This document shows positions 47,895-57,222 of a stretch of DNA of 64,000 nucleotides, in pieces; position 1 is the stretch's first letter; each line of letters starts with the position of its first letter. The DNA is taken from positions 248,001-312,000 of the forward strand of contig NZ_BPUO01000007.1 of NCBI RefSeq assembly GCF_022179805.1, given 5' to 3'. A model generated the notes under the pieces. It saw nothing but the letters and a program-made list of their open reading frames with translations, was not told the DNA's origin and searched no databases. Source of the stretch: Cupriavidus pauculus. Its GTDB lineage: Bacteria; Pseudomonadota; Gammaproteobacteria; Burkholderiales; Burkholderiaceae. A program made the translations under genes and the position numbers.

Positions 47895-48632
47895 CTAGTT
47901 GGCCCGGATGGCGATGCCTTCAGCGCCGAGCCGTTCCCGGATGCGGCGCGCAAAGGCAAGCGCGTGAGCGCCGTCGCCGTGCAAGCACACGGTTTCGGCA
48001 CGAATGGGTACCCAGGTGCCGTCGATCGCGCGCACCTGTTTGTCGCGGATCATCGACAGCGTCTGGTTCAGAGCTACGTCTTCGTCGTCGTGCAGCGCGC
48101 CCGGCGTGCCGCGCTTCACCAGCGTGCCGTCGGGGTTATAGCCGCGGTCGGCGAACACTTCTTCCTTCACGCGCAGGCCTACGTCGCGCGCCATGGTGAT
48201 CATCTGGCTGTTGGCCAAGCCGAAGAAGACCAGGTCCGAGTCATAGTCGCGCACGGCGCGGATGATCGCGTCGCACAGTTGAGCGTCGCGCACGGCCATG
48301 TTGTACAGCGCGCCGTGCGGCTTCACGTGGGCCAGCTGGCCGCCCTGCGCGCGCACCATCGCGTCGAGTGCGCCAATCTGGTACAGCACGTCGGCGTAGA
48401 CGGCCTCGGGGTCGCGTTGCATCTCGGTGCGGCCGAAGTTGTCGCGATCCGGAAAGCTCGGATGGGCGCCAATGGCCACGTTGTTGTCCAGCGCCCACTT
48501 CACGGTCTGCAGCATCGTGGCCGCGTCGCCTGCGTGCCAGCCGCAGGCCACGTTGGCGGAACTGATCAGCTTGAGCAGCGCTTCGTCATTGCCGCAGCCT
48601 TCGCCAAGGTCGGCGTTCAGGTCGATTTGCAT
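47895..48632 (-). CDS. pxpA: 5-oxoprolinase subunit A (LamB/YcsF family)
   Basis: A 245-residue PxpA, part of the ATP-dependent 5-oxoprolinase complex that opens pyroglutamate to glutamate. The N-terminus [20 protein letters not shown] and [17 protein letters not shown] contain the metal-binding Asp and His residues; [13 protein letters not shown] is the C-terminal family motif. The start at 48632 is set by the universal [11 protein letters not shown] opening; the frame stays open far upstream only by chance. Confidence 0.96.
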   Translation of the reverse strand: MQIDLNADLGEGCGNDEALLKLISSANVACGWHAGDAATMLQTVKWALDNNVAIGAHPSFPDRDNFGRTEMQRDPEAVYADVLYQIGALDAMVRAQGGQLAHVKPHGALYNMAVRDAQLCDAIIRAVRDYDSDLVFFGLANSQMITMARDVGLRVKEEVFADRGYNPDGTLVKRGTPGALHDDEDVALNQTLSMIRDKQVRAIDGTWVPIRAETVCLHGDGAHALAFARRIRERLGAEGIAIRAN

Positions 48633-48667
48633 GGGACGTTCTCCGGATTTGTGGGGGCGGATGAAAG

Positions 48668-49687
48668 TTAGGCGACGAATCTGGTGGTGGTGCGCCGGCG
48701 CGCGGCAATCTGCATGCCGTCGCCCTGCCAGCGCAGCGCCTGGTCGATCTGGCGCAGGTAGCGGTCTACCTCGGCCTGCGCCGTGGCGGCCTCGTCGATC
48801 GATACCTGCTGGAAGCGCACCGATCCACCCAGCGGTACCTGGGCCAGACGCCACAGGTCTGCGCCGATCACGGTGCCGATCTTGGGATAGCCGCCGGTAG
48901 TCTGCGCGTCGCTCATCAGCGCAATGGGCTGGCCGTTCGGCGGCACCTGCATCACGCCCGGCATCACGCCGTGCGACAGCAGGTCGCCCGACCGGTCGGC
49001 ACGGCGTGCCAGCGCGGGGCCCTGCAGGCGCAGGCCCATGCGATTGCTTTGCGGCGTGATGGCCCATTCGGCCGACCACAGCGCGGCCTGCGACTCGTCA
49101 TCGAAATCGGGATACTCGGGACCGGCCAGCATGCGGATCACCAGCGCGTTGCCGTCGCGGTTCACCGGCAGCGCCCAGCCCGGCGCGGCCACGCCCACCC
49201 AGTCACGGTCGGTGTCGATGCCGGGGCGGCCCACCGGCAGGCGGTCGGATTCCTTCAGCACGCGGCCTTCGAAACCGCCGAAATTCGACTTCAGGTCGGT
49301 ACTGCGGGAATTCATCACCAGCGGCACGTCGATGCCACCAGCCGCGCAGAGGTAGGTGCGCGTGCCGCCGCGCGGCGCGGGCAGCGTCAGCGTTTCGCCA
49401 CGGCGTACGTCGAACGCGTGCCACGACCAGACCGACACGCCATCCAGATTCGCGCTGCACTCGGCGCCAGTCAGCGCCACGCGCATGTCGACGTCGAAAC
49501 GCACGGCGGCACGGCCCAGCGTGAATTCGATTGCTGCCGCATTCGGGTCGTTGCCCAGCAGGCGATTGCCGATGCGCAGCGCCAGCCCGTCGGCGGCACC
49601 CGAACGGCCCACGCCGAAACGGCGGAATCCCACGCGGCCCAGGTCCTGCACCGACGCCTGCGCGCCGGGACGAATAATCTCGATCAC
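48668..49687 (-). CDS. pxpC: 5-oxoprolinase subunit C (biotin-dependent carboxyltransferase-like fold)
   Basis: A 339-residue PxpC (KipA/YbgK-like) subunit. It starts [26 protein letters not shown], the family opening, and includes [18 protein letters not shown] and [20 protein letters not shown]. It forms the catalytic complex with PxpB, phosphorylating and transferring 5-oxoproline. It overlaps the 3' end of pxpB by 4 bp. Confidence 0.95.
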   Translation of the reverse strand: MIEIIRPGAQASVQDLGRVGFRRFGVGRSGAADGLALRIGNRLLGNDPNAAAIEFTLGRAAVRFDVDMRVALTGAECSANLDGVSVWSWHAFDVRRGETLTLPAPRGGTRTYLCAAGGIDVPLVMNSRSTDLKSNFGGFEGRVLKESDRLPVGRPGIDTDRDWVGVAAPGWALPVNRDGNALVIRMLAGPEYPDFDDESQAALWSAEWAITPQSNRMGLRLQGPALARRADRSGDLLSHGVMPGVMQVPPNGQPIALMSDAQTTGGYPKIGTVIGADLWRLAQVPLGGSVRFQQVSIDEAATAQAEVDRYLRQIDQALRWQGDGMQIAARRRTTTRFVA

Positions 49688-50334
49688 AGCAGCACCTCCG
49701 TAGCCACGAACTTGACGGTATCGCCGGGGGCGAACAGTGATGGCGGGTCGCGATCGGCCACGAATAGCTGCGCATCGGTATGGCCGATCAGTTGCCAGCC
49801 GCCCGGCAGCACGGCCGGATAGATACCGGTCTGCTCGCCGCCAATGCCCACGGCCCCGGCCGGCACGGCCAGGCGCGGCTCGCGGCGGCGCGGCGTGGCC
49901 AGTTCCGGCGCCAGACCGCCCATGTACGCGAAACCGGGCTGGAATCCGAGGAAATAGACCACGTACTCGCCGGCGGCGTGGCGGCGCACCACTTCCTGCG
50001 GCGTCAGGCCCGTATGCGCGGCCACATCGGCGATGTCGGGACCGAACTCGCCGCCATAGCGCACCGGAATCTCCACCAGCTTGCCGGTGGCGTTGCGCGT
50101 TTCGCCCGATGCCCAGGCCACCTTGAGGTTGCGCTCCAGCGCGGCCACGTCGGCGCTGTCGTCAAAGGTCAGCGTGAGGTTGTTCATGCCCGGCACCACG
50201 TCCACCACGCCGCGCCAGTCGGCGGCGCGCTCGGCCATCGCCCAGATGCGTCGCTGGACGTCCAGCGACGCCGGCGGGGCAACGCTATAGAGCAGCGCCT
50301 GTTCGGCCAGGCGATGAACGGTGCATTGGGGCAT
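49684..50334 (-). CDS. pxpB: 5-oxoprolinase subunit B (KipI/YbgJ-like)
   Basis: A 216-residue PxpB. The conserved CTVHRLAEQALLYS opening, VVPGMNNLTLTFD, YVVYFLGFQPGFAYMGGL and RLAVPAGAVGIGGEQTGIYP define it. The start at 50334 gives the usual N-terminus; a Met 13 residues further upstream is possible. First gene of the operon; inverted repeats lie 77-131 bp upstream. Confidence 0.94.
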   Translation of the reverse strand: MPQCTVHRLAEQALLYSVAPPASLDVQRRIWAMAERAADWRGVVDVVPGMNNLTLTFDDSADVAALERNLKVAWASGETRNATGKLVEIPVRYGGEFGPDIADVAAHTGLTPQEVVRRHAAGEYVVYFLGFQPGFAYMGGLAPELATPRRREPRLAVPAGAVGIGGEQTGIYPAVLPGGWQLIGHTDAQLFVADRDPPSLFAPGDTVKFVATEVLL

Positions 50335-50410
50335 GGGCGGGCTCGGAGGTTGGGGGCAAAGTCGTTGGTCCAATGCAGTGTAGGCGCCACAAGGACCACG
50401 ATCGGAACTC

Positions 50411-50465
50411 GTCGATGAAGTCCGAAGTGACTCAATCGGATTTCATCGACGATTTATCGATAAAT
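50411..50465 (-). promoter_or_regulatory. inverted repeats upstream of the pyroglutamate operon
   Basis: Arms gtcgatgaagtccga (50411-50425) and tcggatttcatcgac (50436-50450) pair over 15 bp with one mismatch around a 10-base spacer, and a perfect 14-bp palindrome ATTTATCGATAAAT (50452-50465) follows two bases later. They lie upstream of pxpB on its promoter side. Two adjacent dyad sites suggest a transcription-factor operator. No regulator gene is next to it. Confidence 0.6.
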
Positions 50466-50621
50466 TCATGGTATCGAAACATGGCCATGCCCTGCACTTC
50501 GGGTAGACCCTTAGCGGTTATGCACCGTTAGCGGGGAATTGGCACCACGAATGGGGTAATGAGATTTATGAGGCGCTTTTTTGTCAGAGGCCACGCAATG
50601 GGAGGACCAGACATTCCGGCG

Positions 50622-50649
50622 AAAAAAAACCGGCCTGGCGGCCGGTTTT
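50622..50649 (-). terminator. intrinsic terminator downstream of lipA (bidirectional)
   Basis: A stem of aaaaccggcc against ggccggtttt with loop tggc, flanked by eight A on one side and TTTTC on the other, so it can end transcription in either direction. It lies about 175 bp past the lipA stop with repeat copy D between. The remaining bases of 50335-50824 hold no gene: inverted repeats, this hairpin and the repeat are all that is seen. Confidence 0.85.
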
Positions 50650-50681
50650 CTGGTGATGCGGTGGTGTTCCGATGGGTTTTC

Positions 50682-50804
50682 GCCCCTCTCCCTCTGGGAG
50701 AGGGGCGGGGGAGAGGGCCAGCGGTTCAAATTGCTGCTGGTCGGCAAGCAGAACCTCTTTACCCTCTCCCCCAACCCCTCTCCCGCGTGGCGGGAGAGGG
50801 GAGC
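50682..50804. repeat. dispersed intergenic repeat, copy D
   Basis: A 123-bp copy: left arm gcccctctccctctgggagagggg, core with cagcggttcaaatt and gtcggcaagcagaacctc, and right arm ending gcgggagaggggagc. Same orientation as copy A. It begins 21 bp from the lipA stop. Confidence 0.9.
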
Positions 50805-50824
50805 TTGCTAACTAGCCTTGGAGC

Positions 50825-51814
50825 TCAGGCAAACCCAGCCTGATGCGCCTGCTCATCAGCGTGGTACGAGCTACGCACCATCGCGCCAACCGCAGCGTGG
50901 GTGAAGCCCATCTTGTAGGCTTCTTCCTCGAACATCTTGAACGTGTCCGGATGGACGTAGCGCATCACCGGCAGGTGGTGATTCGACGGGGCCAGATACT
51001 GGCCGATCGTCAGCATGTCGATGTCGTGCGCGCGCATGTCGCGCATGACTTCCAGGATTTCCTCGTCTGTCTCGCCCAGGCCTACCATCAGGCCGGACTT
51101 GGTGGCCACGTCCGGATTGCGGCGCTTGAACTCCTGCAGCAGCTTCAGCGAGTGCGCGTAGTCGGCGCCCGGGCGAGCCTGCTTGTACAGGCGCGGCACC
51201 GTTTCCATGTTGTGGTTCATCACGTCGGGTGGGGCCACCTGCAGGATGTCCAGCGCCTTGTCCAGACGGCCGCGGAAGTCGGGCACCAGCACTTCGATGC
51301 GCGTGTTCGGCGACAGCTCACGCGTCTGCGAGATGCAATCCACATAATGCTGGGCGCCGCCATCGCGCAGATCGTCACGGTCCACGCTGGTGATCACCAC
51401 GTAGTTCAGCTTGAGCTGGGCAATCGTACGGGCCAGGTTGCCCGGCTCGTTCACATCGAGCGGGTCCGGACGGCCGTGGCCCACGTCGCAGAACGGGCAG
51501 CGGCGCGTGCACTTGTCGCCCATGATCATGAACGTGGCCGTGCCCTTGCCGAAGCATTCGCCGATGTTCGGGCAGCTGGCTTCCTCGCACACGGTCACCA
51601 GGTTGTTGGCGCGCAGGATGTCCTTGATCTCGTAGAAGCGCGAATTGCCGGTAGCCGCCTTCACGCGGATCCAGTCGGGCTTCTTGAGCTTTTCGGCCGG
51701 CACGATCTTGATGGGGATCCGTGCGGTCTTCTCGGCCGACTTCTGCTTCTTGGTGGCGTCGTATTCGGGGACTTGCGGGGCTTCGCTGGACGTGGCGATC
51801 AGTGCGTCGCTCAT
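50825..51814 (-). CDS. lipA: lipoyl synthase
   Basis: Radical-SAM enzyme that inserts two sulfurs into octanoyl groups to form lipoyl cofactor. The 329-residue chain from 51814 has the auxiliary cluster cysteines Cys76, Cys81 and Cys87 ([12 protein letters not shown]) and the radical-SAM cluster cysteines Cys102, Cys106 and Cys109 (CTRRCPFC), plus the C-terminal RSSYHAD serine motif. GGAGA precedes the ATG. It lies 64 bp downstream of lipB on the same strand, giving a lipB-lipA unit. Confidence 0.97.
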   Translation of the reverse strand: MSDALIATSSEAPQVPEYDATKKQKSAEKTARIPIKIVPAEKLKKPDWIRVKAATGNSRFYEIKDILRANNLVTVCEEASCPNIGECFGKGTATFMIMGDKCTRRCPFCDVGHGRPDPLDVNEPGNLARTIAQLKLNYVVITSVDRDDLRDGGAQHYVDCISQTRELSPNTRIEVLVPDFRGRLDKALDILQVAPPDVMNHNMETVPRLYKQARPGADYAHSLKLLQEFKRRNPDVATKSGLMVGLGETDEEILEVMRDMRAHDIDMLTIGQYLAPSNHHLPVMRYVHPDTFKMFEEEAYKMGFTHAAVGAMVRSSYHADEQAHQAGFA

Positions 51815-51878
51815 ACTGTTCTCCGCACGCGCGGCCGCGTGCATGTTTGGCGTTGATTCGGGGCCGGGCATGCCACGT

Positions 51879-52601
51879 TCAGGCTGCCTCGGCGGCGGCA
51901 TTCCCGTGGGCCCGTTGCGCGCTTGCCTCGCGCGCCGACAGGACCTCGCACAGGGCCGCCGCCAGGCGTTGTGCGATTGCGGGTTGTTGTGCCGCCGTGA
52001 CGGGCAGCGGTCCGGCATCATCCGCCGCCGCGAAGGTGGCACCCGCCGTGGCCATGTCGACCGTTTCCAGTCCGGCATAGCCGCAGGGGTTGATGCGCAG
52101 GAACGGGTCCAGATCCATCTGAACGTTCAGGCTGACACCGTGATAGCTGCAGCCGTTGCGGATCTTGAGGCCAAGCGCGGCGATCTTGGCGCCCTGGTGC
52201 GGTCCATCGGTCAGATAGATGCCGGGGGCGCCGGCCTTGCGTTCGGCTGCGAGATTATACGACGCGAGCGTGTCCAGCACGGCTTGCTCGATGTCTTGCA
52301 CCAGCTCGCGCACCATCAGGTGACGGCGGCGCAAATCGAGCAGCAGGTAGGCCACGACCTGGCCTGGACCGTGATAAGTGATTTGTCCGCCACGATCGAT
52401 CTTCACGACCGGAATGGCGTCGTCGGGAGCCAGCAGGTGCGCGGGGTCCCCGGCCTGGCCGAGCGTGTAGACCGGCGGATGCTCGACCAGCCAGATCTGG
52501 TCGGTCGTGTCGGGAGTGCGGGCCGCAGTGAACGCCCGCATCGCGTCGAAACAGGGCTCATATGGCTGACGGCCCTGATCGATGACTTGGATCGGATGCA
52601 T
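51879..52601 (-). CDS. lipB: octanoyl-[ACP]:protein N-octanoyltransferase
   Basis: A 240-residue LipB that moves octanoyl from acyl carrier protein to lipoate-dependent enzymes. The signature [17 protein letters not shown] is present, with the catalytic Lys in [11 protein letters not shown] and Cys in RINPCGYAG. The start [15 protein letters not shown] was chosen; the frame extends upstream to 52670, but into a terminator hairpin. It supplies the substrate for lipA. Confidence 0.96.
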   Translation of the reverse strand: MHPIQVIDQGRQPYEPCFDAMRAFTAARTPDTTDQIWLVEHPPVYTLGQAGDPAHLLAPDDAIPVVKIDRGGQITYHGPGQVVAYLLLDLRRRHLMVRELVQDIEQAVLDTLASYNLAAERKAGAPGIYLTDGPHQGAKIAALGLKIRNGCSYHGVSLNVQMDLDPFLRINPCGYAGLETVDMATAGATFAAADDAGPLPVTAAQQPAIAQRLAAALCEVLSAREASAQRAHGNAAAEAA

Positions 52602-52616
52602 GCCCGAGAGTGTAAC

Positions 52617-52653
52617 GAAAAGGGCCGGCCTGCGTGCGGCGCAGGCCGGCCCT
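52617..52653 (-). terminator. intrinsic terminator of the DUF2917 gene
   Basis: A perfect 14-bp stem (agggccggcctgcg against cgcaggccggccct) followed on the minus strand by TTTTCG. It lies about 55 bp past the DUF2917 stop and just upstream of lipB. Confidence 0.85.
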
Positions 52654-52708
52654 TTCAGGTCATTCGTCATCGGGCGGCGGCCATACGAGCCTTAGCCGCC
52701 GCACGGGG

Positions 52709-53077
52709 TCAGGAGGCGTGGATCTTGTCCTGCCCCGGCGTCCATTCCGTGCCGCGAACCAGGCGCCGCACCGAGCGGAACACCAGATGCGGCAGATCGG
52801 ACAGGGTCAGTGCCGGGCGCCGCGCTTCCGCGATCAGCGCCAGCCGCACCGGGCCCGAGGCACGCGGGTCGACGCTGAGCACGATCTCGTCACCGCGCCG
52901 CAGAAGCAGGCTCGCGCCACAGCGCAGCCAGTAATCCTCGGAATCGTTCTCGCGGGTCACCCATACATCCACGCCTTTGGCATCTTCCACAAACAGGCGC
53001 TGGGCGGCATGCACCGACAGCGGTGCGACTTCGCCGGGGTTCAGCGTGAAGACGGTCGTTGTGAGTAGGGCTTTCAT
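52709..53077 (-). CDS. DUF2917 family protein
   Basis: A 122-residue cupin-like protein. The conserved opening FTLNPGEVAPLSVHAAQRLFVEDAKGVDVWVTREND and DYWLRCGASLLLRRGDEIVL match DUF2917, a Burkholderiales family. No metal-ligand histidine cluster is obvious. Divergent from a GcvA-like LysR regulator; the pairing of these two genes is common. Its own terminator follows. Function unknown. Confidence 0.85.
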   Translation of the reverse strand: MKALLTTTVFTLNPGEVAPLSVHAAQRLFVEDAKGVDVWVTRENDSEDYWLRCGASLLLRRGDEIVLSVDPRASGPVRLALIAEARRPALTLSDLPHLVFRSVRRLVRGTEWTPGQDKIHAS

Positions 53078-53271
53078 GATGAGTTCTCCGTGAGTCCGGG
53101 TGCCGCCGTGTTGCTGGCCTGGCCATGACTGGCTTGGTGATTGGACCAGAACAGTTTAGGGCGTTGTCTGGCGGGGTCCGGTGAAGTGAATTCTAGTGAT
53201 TCCCCCAGCGCTATCAAAACGATATATATTCTTGTGTCTTGTTAGCCAATCTCACATAGACGAGGTCCATC

Positions 53272-54228
53272 ATGGTCTGGAGCGGGGCCTGGAATCCGGA
53301 CGATCCACGTAGCTGGAAGCGCGAATTTCCGCGCCTGCCGGCACTGGCCGCCCTGCGCACCTTCGAGGCCGCGGCGCGGCACGAGAGCTTTTCTCGGGCG
53401 GCCGCCGAGTTGTTCGTCACGCACGGCGCGGTCAGCCACCAGATCCGCGCGCTGGAAGAGGAACTGGGCCAGCCGCTGTTCGAGCGGCGCGGCAAGCGCG
53501 TGATGCTGACCTCGAACGGCCGGCTCTACGCCGAGCGCGTGCGCGACGCGCTGCTGCAGATTGCCGACGCCACGCGCGTGCTGCAGGCCGGCAACCGCGA
53601 GAAGCGGCTGACCATCAGCACCATGCCGTCGTTCGCGGCGCGCTGGCTCACGCCGCGCATCGGCAGCTTCATCGAACGGCATCCCGAACTGGACGTGGAA
53701 CTGCTGTCGTCGAACTCGCTCGTCGACTTTGGCGCCGAGGAAGTGGACGTGGCGCTGCGCATGGGTAGCGGCCTGTATCCGGGCCTGTATGTGGAACGGC
53801 TGCTCGACGACGTGTTCCTGGCCGTATGCAGCCCCGACTTCAATGGCGGACGCCTGCCCGAGCAGCCCGCACACATGGCCGGCATGCCGCTGCTGCGCGG
53901 CGAGGGTGATCCGTGGAAACCGTGGTTCGAGGCCGCCGGCCTGGACTGGCCCGAGCCCACCAAGGGACTGATGATGCAGGACTCGTCGCTGCTGCTGCAG
54001 GCGGCCGCCGAGGGCCAGGGCATCGCGCTGATCCGCTCGTCGCTGGCCTATAACGACCTGCTGTCGGGCCGGGTGGTGCGGCTGTTCGACGTCAGCATCC
54101 CGTGTCCGTGGCTGCTGCACTTCGTGTGCACGCACGCGAGCCTGGCCACGCCCAAGGTGCAGGCGCTCCGGCAGTGGCTGCTGCCGGAGATGGAACGCTT
54201 TCGGAATATTCTTTCACAGTGGACCTGA
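53272..54228 (+). CDS. LysR-family transcriptional regulator (GcvA-like)
   Basis: A 318-residue LysR regulator. The winged helix is at about 22-80 (PRLPALAALRTFEAAARHESFSRAAAELFVTHGAVSHQIRALEE), the first effector half begins at ISTMPSFAARWLTPRIGSF, and the second contains DSSLLLQAAAEGQGIAL. The GAVSHQIRALEE recognition helix and FAARWLTPR are GcvA hallmarks. Probable targets are the divergent DUF2917 gene and itself; the 194-bp shared gap is A/T-rich around 53210-53230. It converges on xerC with an 8-bp gap. Confidence 0.92.
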   Translation: MVWSGAWNPDDPRSWKREFPRLPALAALRTFEAAARHESFSRAAAELFVTHGAVSHQIRALEEELGQPLFERRGKRVMLTSNGRLYAERVRDALLQIADATRVLQAGNREKRLTISTMPSFAARWLTPRIGSFIERHPELDVELLSSNSLVDFGAEEVDVALRMGSGLYPGLYVERLLDDVFLAVCSPDFNGGRLPEQPAHMAGMPLLRGEGDPWKPWFEAAGLDWPEPTKGLMMQDSSLLLQAAAEGQGIALIRSSLAYNDLLSGRVVRLFDVSIPCPWLLHFVCTHASLATPKVQALRQWLLPEMERFRNILSQWT

Positions 54229-54236
54229 CAGTGGAC

Positions 54237-55301
54237 CTAGGCGTCCTCGTCCCCATCGGCGCCGTCGGCATCGCGCGCCGGCGCTGATTCGGGTGCGCTC
54301 TTGCGCGCGCGCCCTGCCCGGGGATGGGCCTGGTCGTAGACCTTCGCCAGATGCTGGAAATCGAGCGAGGTATAGACCTGCGTGGTGGAAATGCTCGCGT
54401 GTCCCAGCATTTCCTGCACCGCGCGCAGGTCGCCCGACGACTGCAGCATATGCGTGGCGAACGAATGCCGCAGCATGTGCGGATGCACGCTGGTCGGCAC
54501 GCCCGCCGCCAGCGCCTGCTGCTTGATCCTGGCCTGTACCGTGCTGCCCGACAGGCGCTTGCCGCGCGTGCCCAGGAACAGCGCGTGGGCATCCTCGGGC
54601 AGCGCGCCCGGGCGCAGCAGCGTGTCGCGTACCGCCAGCCACGCCTTCAGCGCCGCTACCGCCTTGCTGCCCACCGGAACCGTACGGCGGCGCGATCCCT
54701 TGCCGATCACCGTGACTTCGGCGCCGTCCAGGTCCAGCCAGCCAGCCGAGCGGTATTCGCCGTCCTCGGTATAGCGCACGTCGAGTTGGGTCAGTTCCGA
54801 CAGCCGCAGCCCACTGGAATAGAACAGCTCGAACACGGCCTGGTCGCGCACTGATTCGGTCGTATCGCCACGCTTATGCGCCACCAGTGCCACGGCATGC
54901 TCCACCGACAGCGCCTTGGGCAGCGGCTGGCCGCGCTTGGGTGCGCGCACCCCATCGACCGGATTGGCCGTCACGCCGTGCCCATGGCGGGCCGCCCACA
55001 GGTAGAAGCCGCGCCACGCCGACAGCGTGCGCGCGATGGTGCGCGCGGACAGGCCGCCGCCATGCAGGCGCGCGGCAAATGATCGGATATGACGGGTTTC
55101 CAGCGACAGCAGCGGCACGCCGGCCGCCAGGCGGGTAGCCGACTCCTGCAGCACGGACAAATCGTGCCCGTAGCCAGTCAGCGTGTGTTCGGCAAGCTTG
55201 CGATTGGAGGCCAGCCAGTCCAGATAGCGCACCACCAGCGGATCGGGCGCAGGCTTTTCCGCCTCGGCGGTGTCGTCCTGGCCCGGCTGGCGTTTGCGCA
55301 T
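54237..55301 (-). CDS. xerC: site-specific tyrosine recombinase XerC
   Basis: A 354-residue tyrosine recombinase resolving chromosome dimers at dif with XerD. The catalytic residues are Arg166 (SSGLRLSELTQLD), Lys201, His275 and Arg278 (HMLRHSFATHML), His301 and Tyr310 (LGHASISTTQVYTSLD). It is longer than E. coli XerC (298) because of an N-terminal tail of about 20 residues and a C-terminal Arg/Asp-rich extension. Next to DUF484, the usual xerC neighbour, so housekeeping rather than a phage integrase. Confidence 0.94.
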   Translation of the reverse strand: MRKRQPGQDDTAEAEKPAPDPLVVRYLDWLASNRKLAEHTLTGYGHDLSVLQESATRLAAGVPLLSLETRHIRSFAARLHGGGLSARTIARTLSAWRGFYLWAARHGHGVTANPVDGVRAPKRGQPLPKALSVEHAVALVAHKRGDTTESVRDQAVFELFYSSGLRLSELTQLDVRYTEDGEYRSAGWLDLDGAEVTVIGKGSRRRTVPVGSKAVAALKAWLAVRDTLLRPGALPEDAHALFLGTRGKRLSGSTVQARIKQQALAAGVPTSVHPHMLRHSFATHMLQSSGDLRAVQEMLGHASISTTQVYTSLDFQHLAKVYDQAHPRAGRARKSAPESAPARDADGADGDEDA

Positions 55302-55317
55302 GGCGGAAATATGAGGC

Positions 55318-55989
55318 TTAGTCGCGCAGGCGATTCAGCGCGGCGCCGGCCACTTCGCCAATCTGCGACAGGTAGGCGGTGCCCATGCCTTCGTGGAAGC
55401 GGCGCGGCTCGGGCGAGCCCAGCACCAGCAGACCGAACGCGGGTCCAGGGCCTTCGTCGGCCGAACGTGCCGGCACACGCAGCGTCACCATGGCCAGCGA
55501 CTCGATGTCGTCGCGTTCCAGCAGCTTTGCTGCCTCGAAGCCGCTGTTGGCGCCGCAATACGGCGCGCGCAGCCCTTCGGCAAACAGCCGCAGGTCGTCG
55601 CTGGCACCCTGGGCCACTTCCATGTGGGCAAATGCCTCGCCCACGTTCCACAGCCGCAGCGCCACGGCGGGCACGTCGAACACCTGCTGCATGCCGTCCT
55701 GCACCGCATACGGCAGCGCATGGGAATCGGCCTCGGCCAGCAGGCGCATCTGCCACGCGTGCATGCGGCCCTGCGTGCGGTCGTTCTCGTGGCCATGGCG
55801 CACCAGGTCGGCCAGTTTCAGTTCCAGGCCCTTGTTCTTCTCGCGCAGGATTTCCATCTGGCGCTCCTGCAGCGAGACCGCGCGGTGGCTGTGCGGGCTG
55901 GTCAGTTGCACCGTGGCCAACAGCTCGGCGTGGTCCTCGAAGAACTGCGGGTTGCTTTGCAGATAGGCTGCGACGTCTTGGGCGTTCAT
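55318..55989 (-). CDS. DUF484 family protein
   Basis: A 223-residue GAF-like protein. The N-terminal helix (MNAQDVAAYLQSNPQFFEDHAELLATVQLTSPH) and the RAVSLQERQMEILREKNKGLELKLADL coiled coil are conserved in DUF484. The C-terminal domain is GAF-like. It lies directly upstream of xerC with a 16-bp gap, the same order as in gamma-proteobacteria (yigA-xerC). Role unknown. Confidence 0.9.
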   Translation of the reverse strand: MNAQDVAAYLQSNPQFFEDHAELLATVQLTSPHSHRAVSLQERQMEILREKNKGLELKLADLVRHGHENDRTQGRMHAWQMRLLAEADSHALPYAVQDGMQQVFDVPAVALRLWNVGEAFAHMEVAQGASDDLRLFAEGLRAPYCGANSGFEAAKLLERDDIESLAMVTLRVPARSADEGPGPAFGLLVLGSPEPRRFHEGMGTAYLSQIGEVAGAALNRLRD

Positions 55990-56066
55990 AAGCTTCTACC
56001 GGTACGAATGGTGCAATTATGATTTTTCGGCTGGCAGTGTAGCAAAGTGACGAATCCGCGCTGCCG

Positions 56067-57209
56067 TCAGGTCTGGATCAGCCGCTTCTGCCGCGAGATG
56101 CTCATCAGGATGCCGATACCCATGCCCAGCGTCACCAATGCCGTACCGCCATAACTCAATAGCGGCAGCGGCACGCCCACCACGGGCAGGATCCCGCTCA
56201 CCATGCCCATGTTCACGAAGGCGTAGGTGAAGAAGATCAGTGTGATGGCACCGGCCAGCAGCCGCGAGAACAATGTCGGCGCGTTGGCGGCAATATAAAG
56301 CCCGCGGAAGATCAGCAGCAGATACAGCACCAGCAGCACGGCATTGCCGATCAGCCCGAACTCCTCCGAAAACACCGCGAAGATGAAGTCGGTGTGCTTT
56401 TCCGGGATGAACTCCAGGTGGGTCTGCGTGCCCTTGAGCCAGCCCTTGCCGGTCACGCCGCCCGAGCCGATGGCGATGATCGACTGGATCGTGTGGAAGC
56501 CCTTGCCCAGCGGGTCGGTCGTGGGGTCCAGCAGCGTGCAGACGCGGTGCTGCTGGTAGTCATGCAGGATCGGCCAGTTCACGCCCGGCGCGCAGATCTG
56601 CGTCTCGAAGCTGACCAGCATCGTGACGGCCACCACGGCAATCGCCAGCAGCGGCAGGATGATCTTCCACGACAGCCCGGCGAAATAGATCACGTACAGG
56701 CCAGCGGCCAGCACCAGCAGGCCCGTGCCCAGGTCAGGCTGCTTGGCGATCAGGCCCACCGGAATGCCCAGGATGACCAGCGCCACGACAAAGTCGAACC
56801 ACCTGATCACCCCCTCGCGTTTCTGGAAGTACCACGCCAGCATCAGCGGCATCGAGATCTTCATGATCTCGGACGGCTGGATCACCATGCCCACGTTGAG
56901 CCAGCGCCGCGCGCCCTTGCGGATCAGCCCGAACATGGCCACCGCGACCAGCAGCGCCACCCCTACCGTGTAGAGCGGCACCGCTACCCGCATCAATAGC
57001 TGCGTGGGCATGTAAGCGATCACAATCATCACCACGTACGACAGCAGGATGTTGCGCAGCTGATCCTCGACGCGGCCGGGCATGTCGATGGCGGCCGAGT
57101 ACAGCGCCACGATGCCGGTGGCGAACAGCAGGAAGACGATCAGGGCCAGCGGCTTGTCGAAGCCAGTCAGGGCCGTCCGGATCGCGGAAAGGACGCGGCG
57201 TTTGTCCAT
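56067..57209 (-). CDS. rodA: peptidoglycan glycosyltransferase RodA
   Basis: A 380-residue SEDS-family glycosyltransferase that polymerises peptidoglycan for cell elongation with PBP2. About ten transmembrane helices; the conserved SEDS stretches RWLNVGMVIQPSEIMKISMPL, KQPDLGTGLLVLAAG (with the essential Asp) and PVVGVPLPLLSYGGTALV are present. Start at 57209 follows AAAAGGAG; it is 13 bp after the PBP2 gene. Confidence 0.96.
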   Translation of the reverse strand: MDKRRVLSAIRTALTGFDKPLALIVFLLFATGIVALYSAAIDMPGRVEDQLRNILLSYVVMIVIAYMPTQLLMRVAVPLYTVGVALLVAVAMFGLIRKGARRWLNVGMVIQPSEIMKISMPLMLAWYFQKREGVIRWFDFVVALVILGIPVGLIAKQPDLGTGLLVLAAGLYVIYFAGLSWKIILPLLAIAVVAVTMLVSFETQICAPGVNWPILHDYQQHRVCTLLDPTTDPLGKGFHTIQSIIAIGSGGVTGKGWLKGTQTHLEFIPEKHTDFIFAVFSEEFGLIGNAVLLVLYLLLIFRGLYIAANAPTLFSRLLAGAITLIFFTYAFVNMGMVSGILPVVGVPLPLLSYGGTALVTLGMGIGILMSISRQKRLIQT

Positions 57210-57222
57210 GGCGCGTCTCCTT

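Noticed and set aside
54237..55301. Phage or island integrase
   Set aside because: The gene has xerC context (DUF484) and no att repeats or mobile genes around it.
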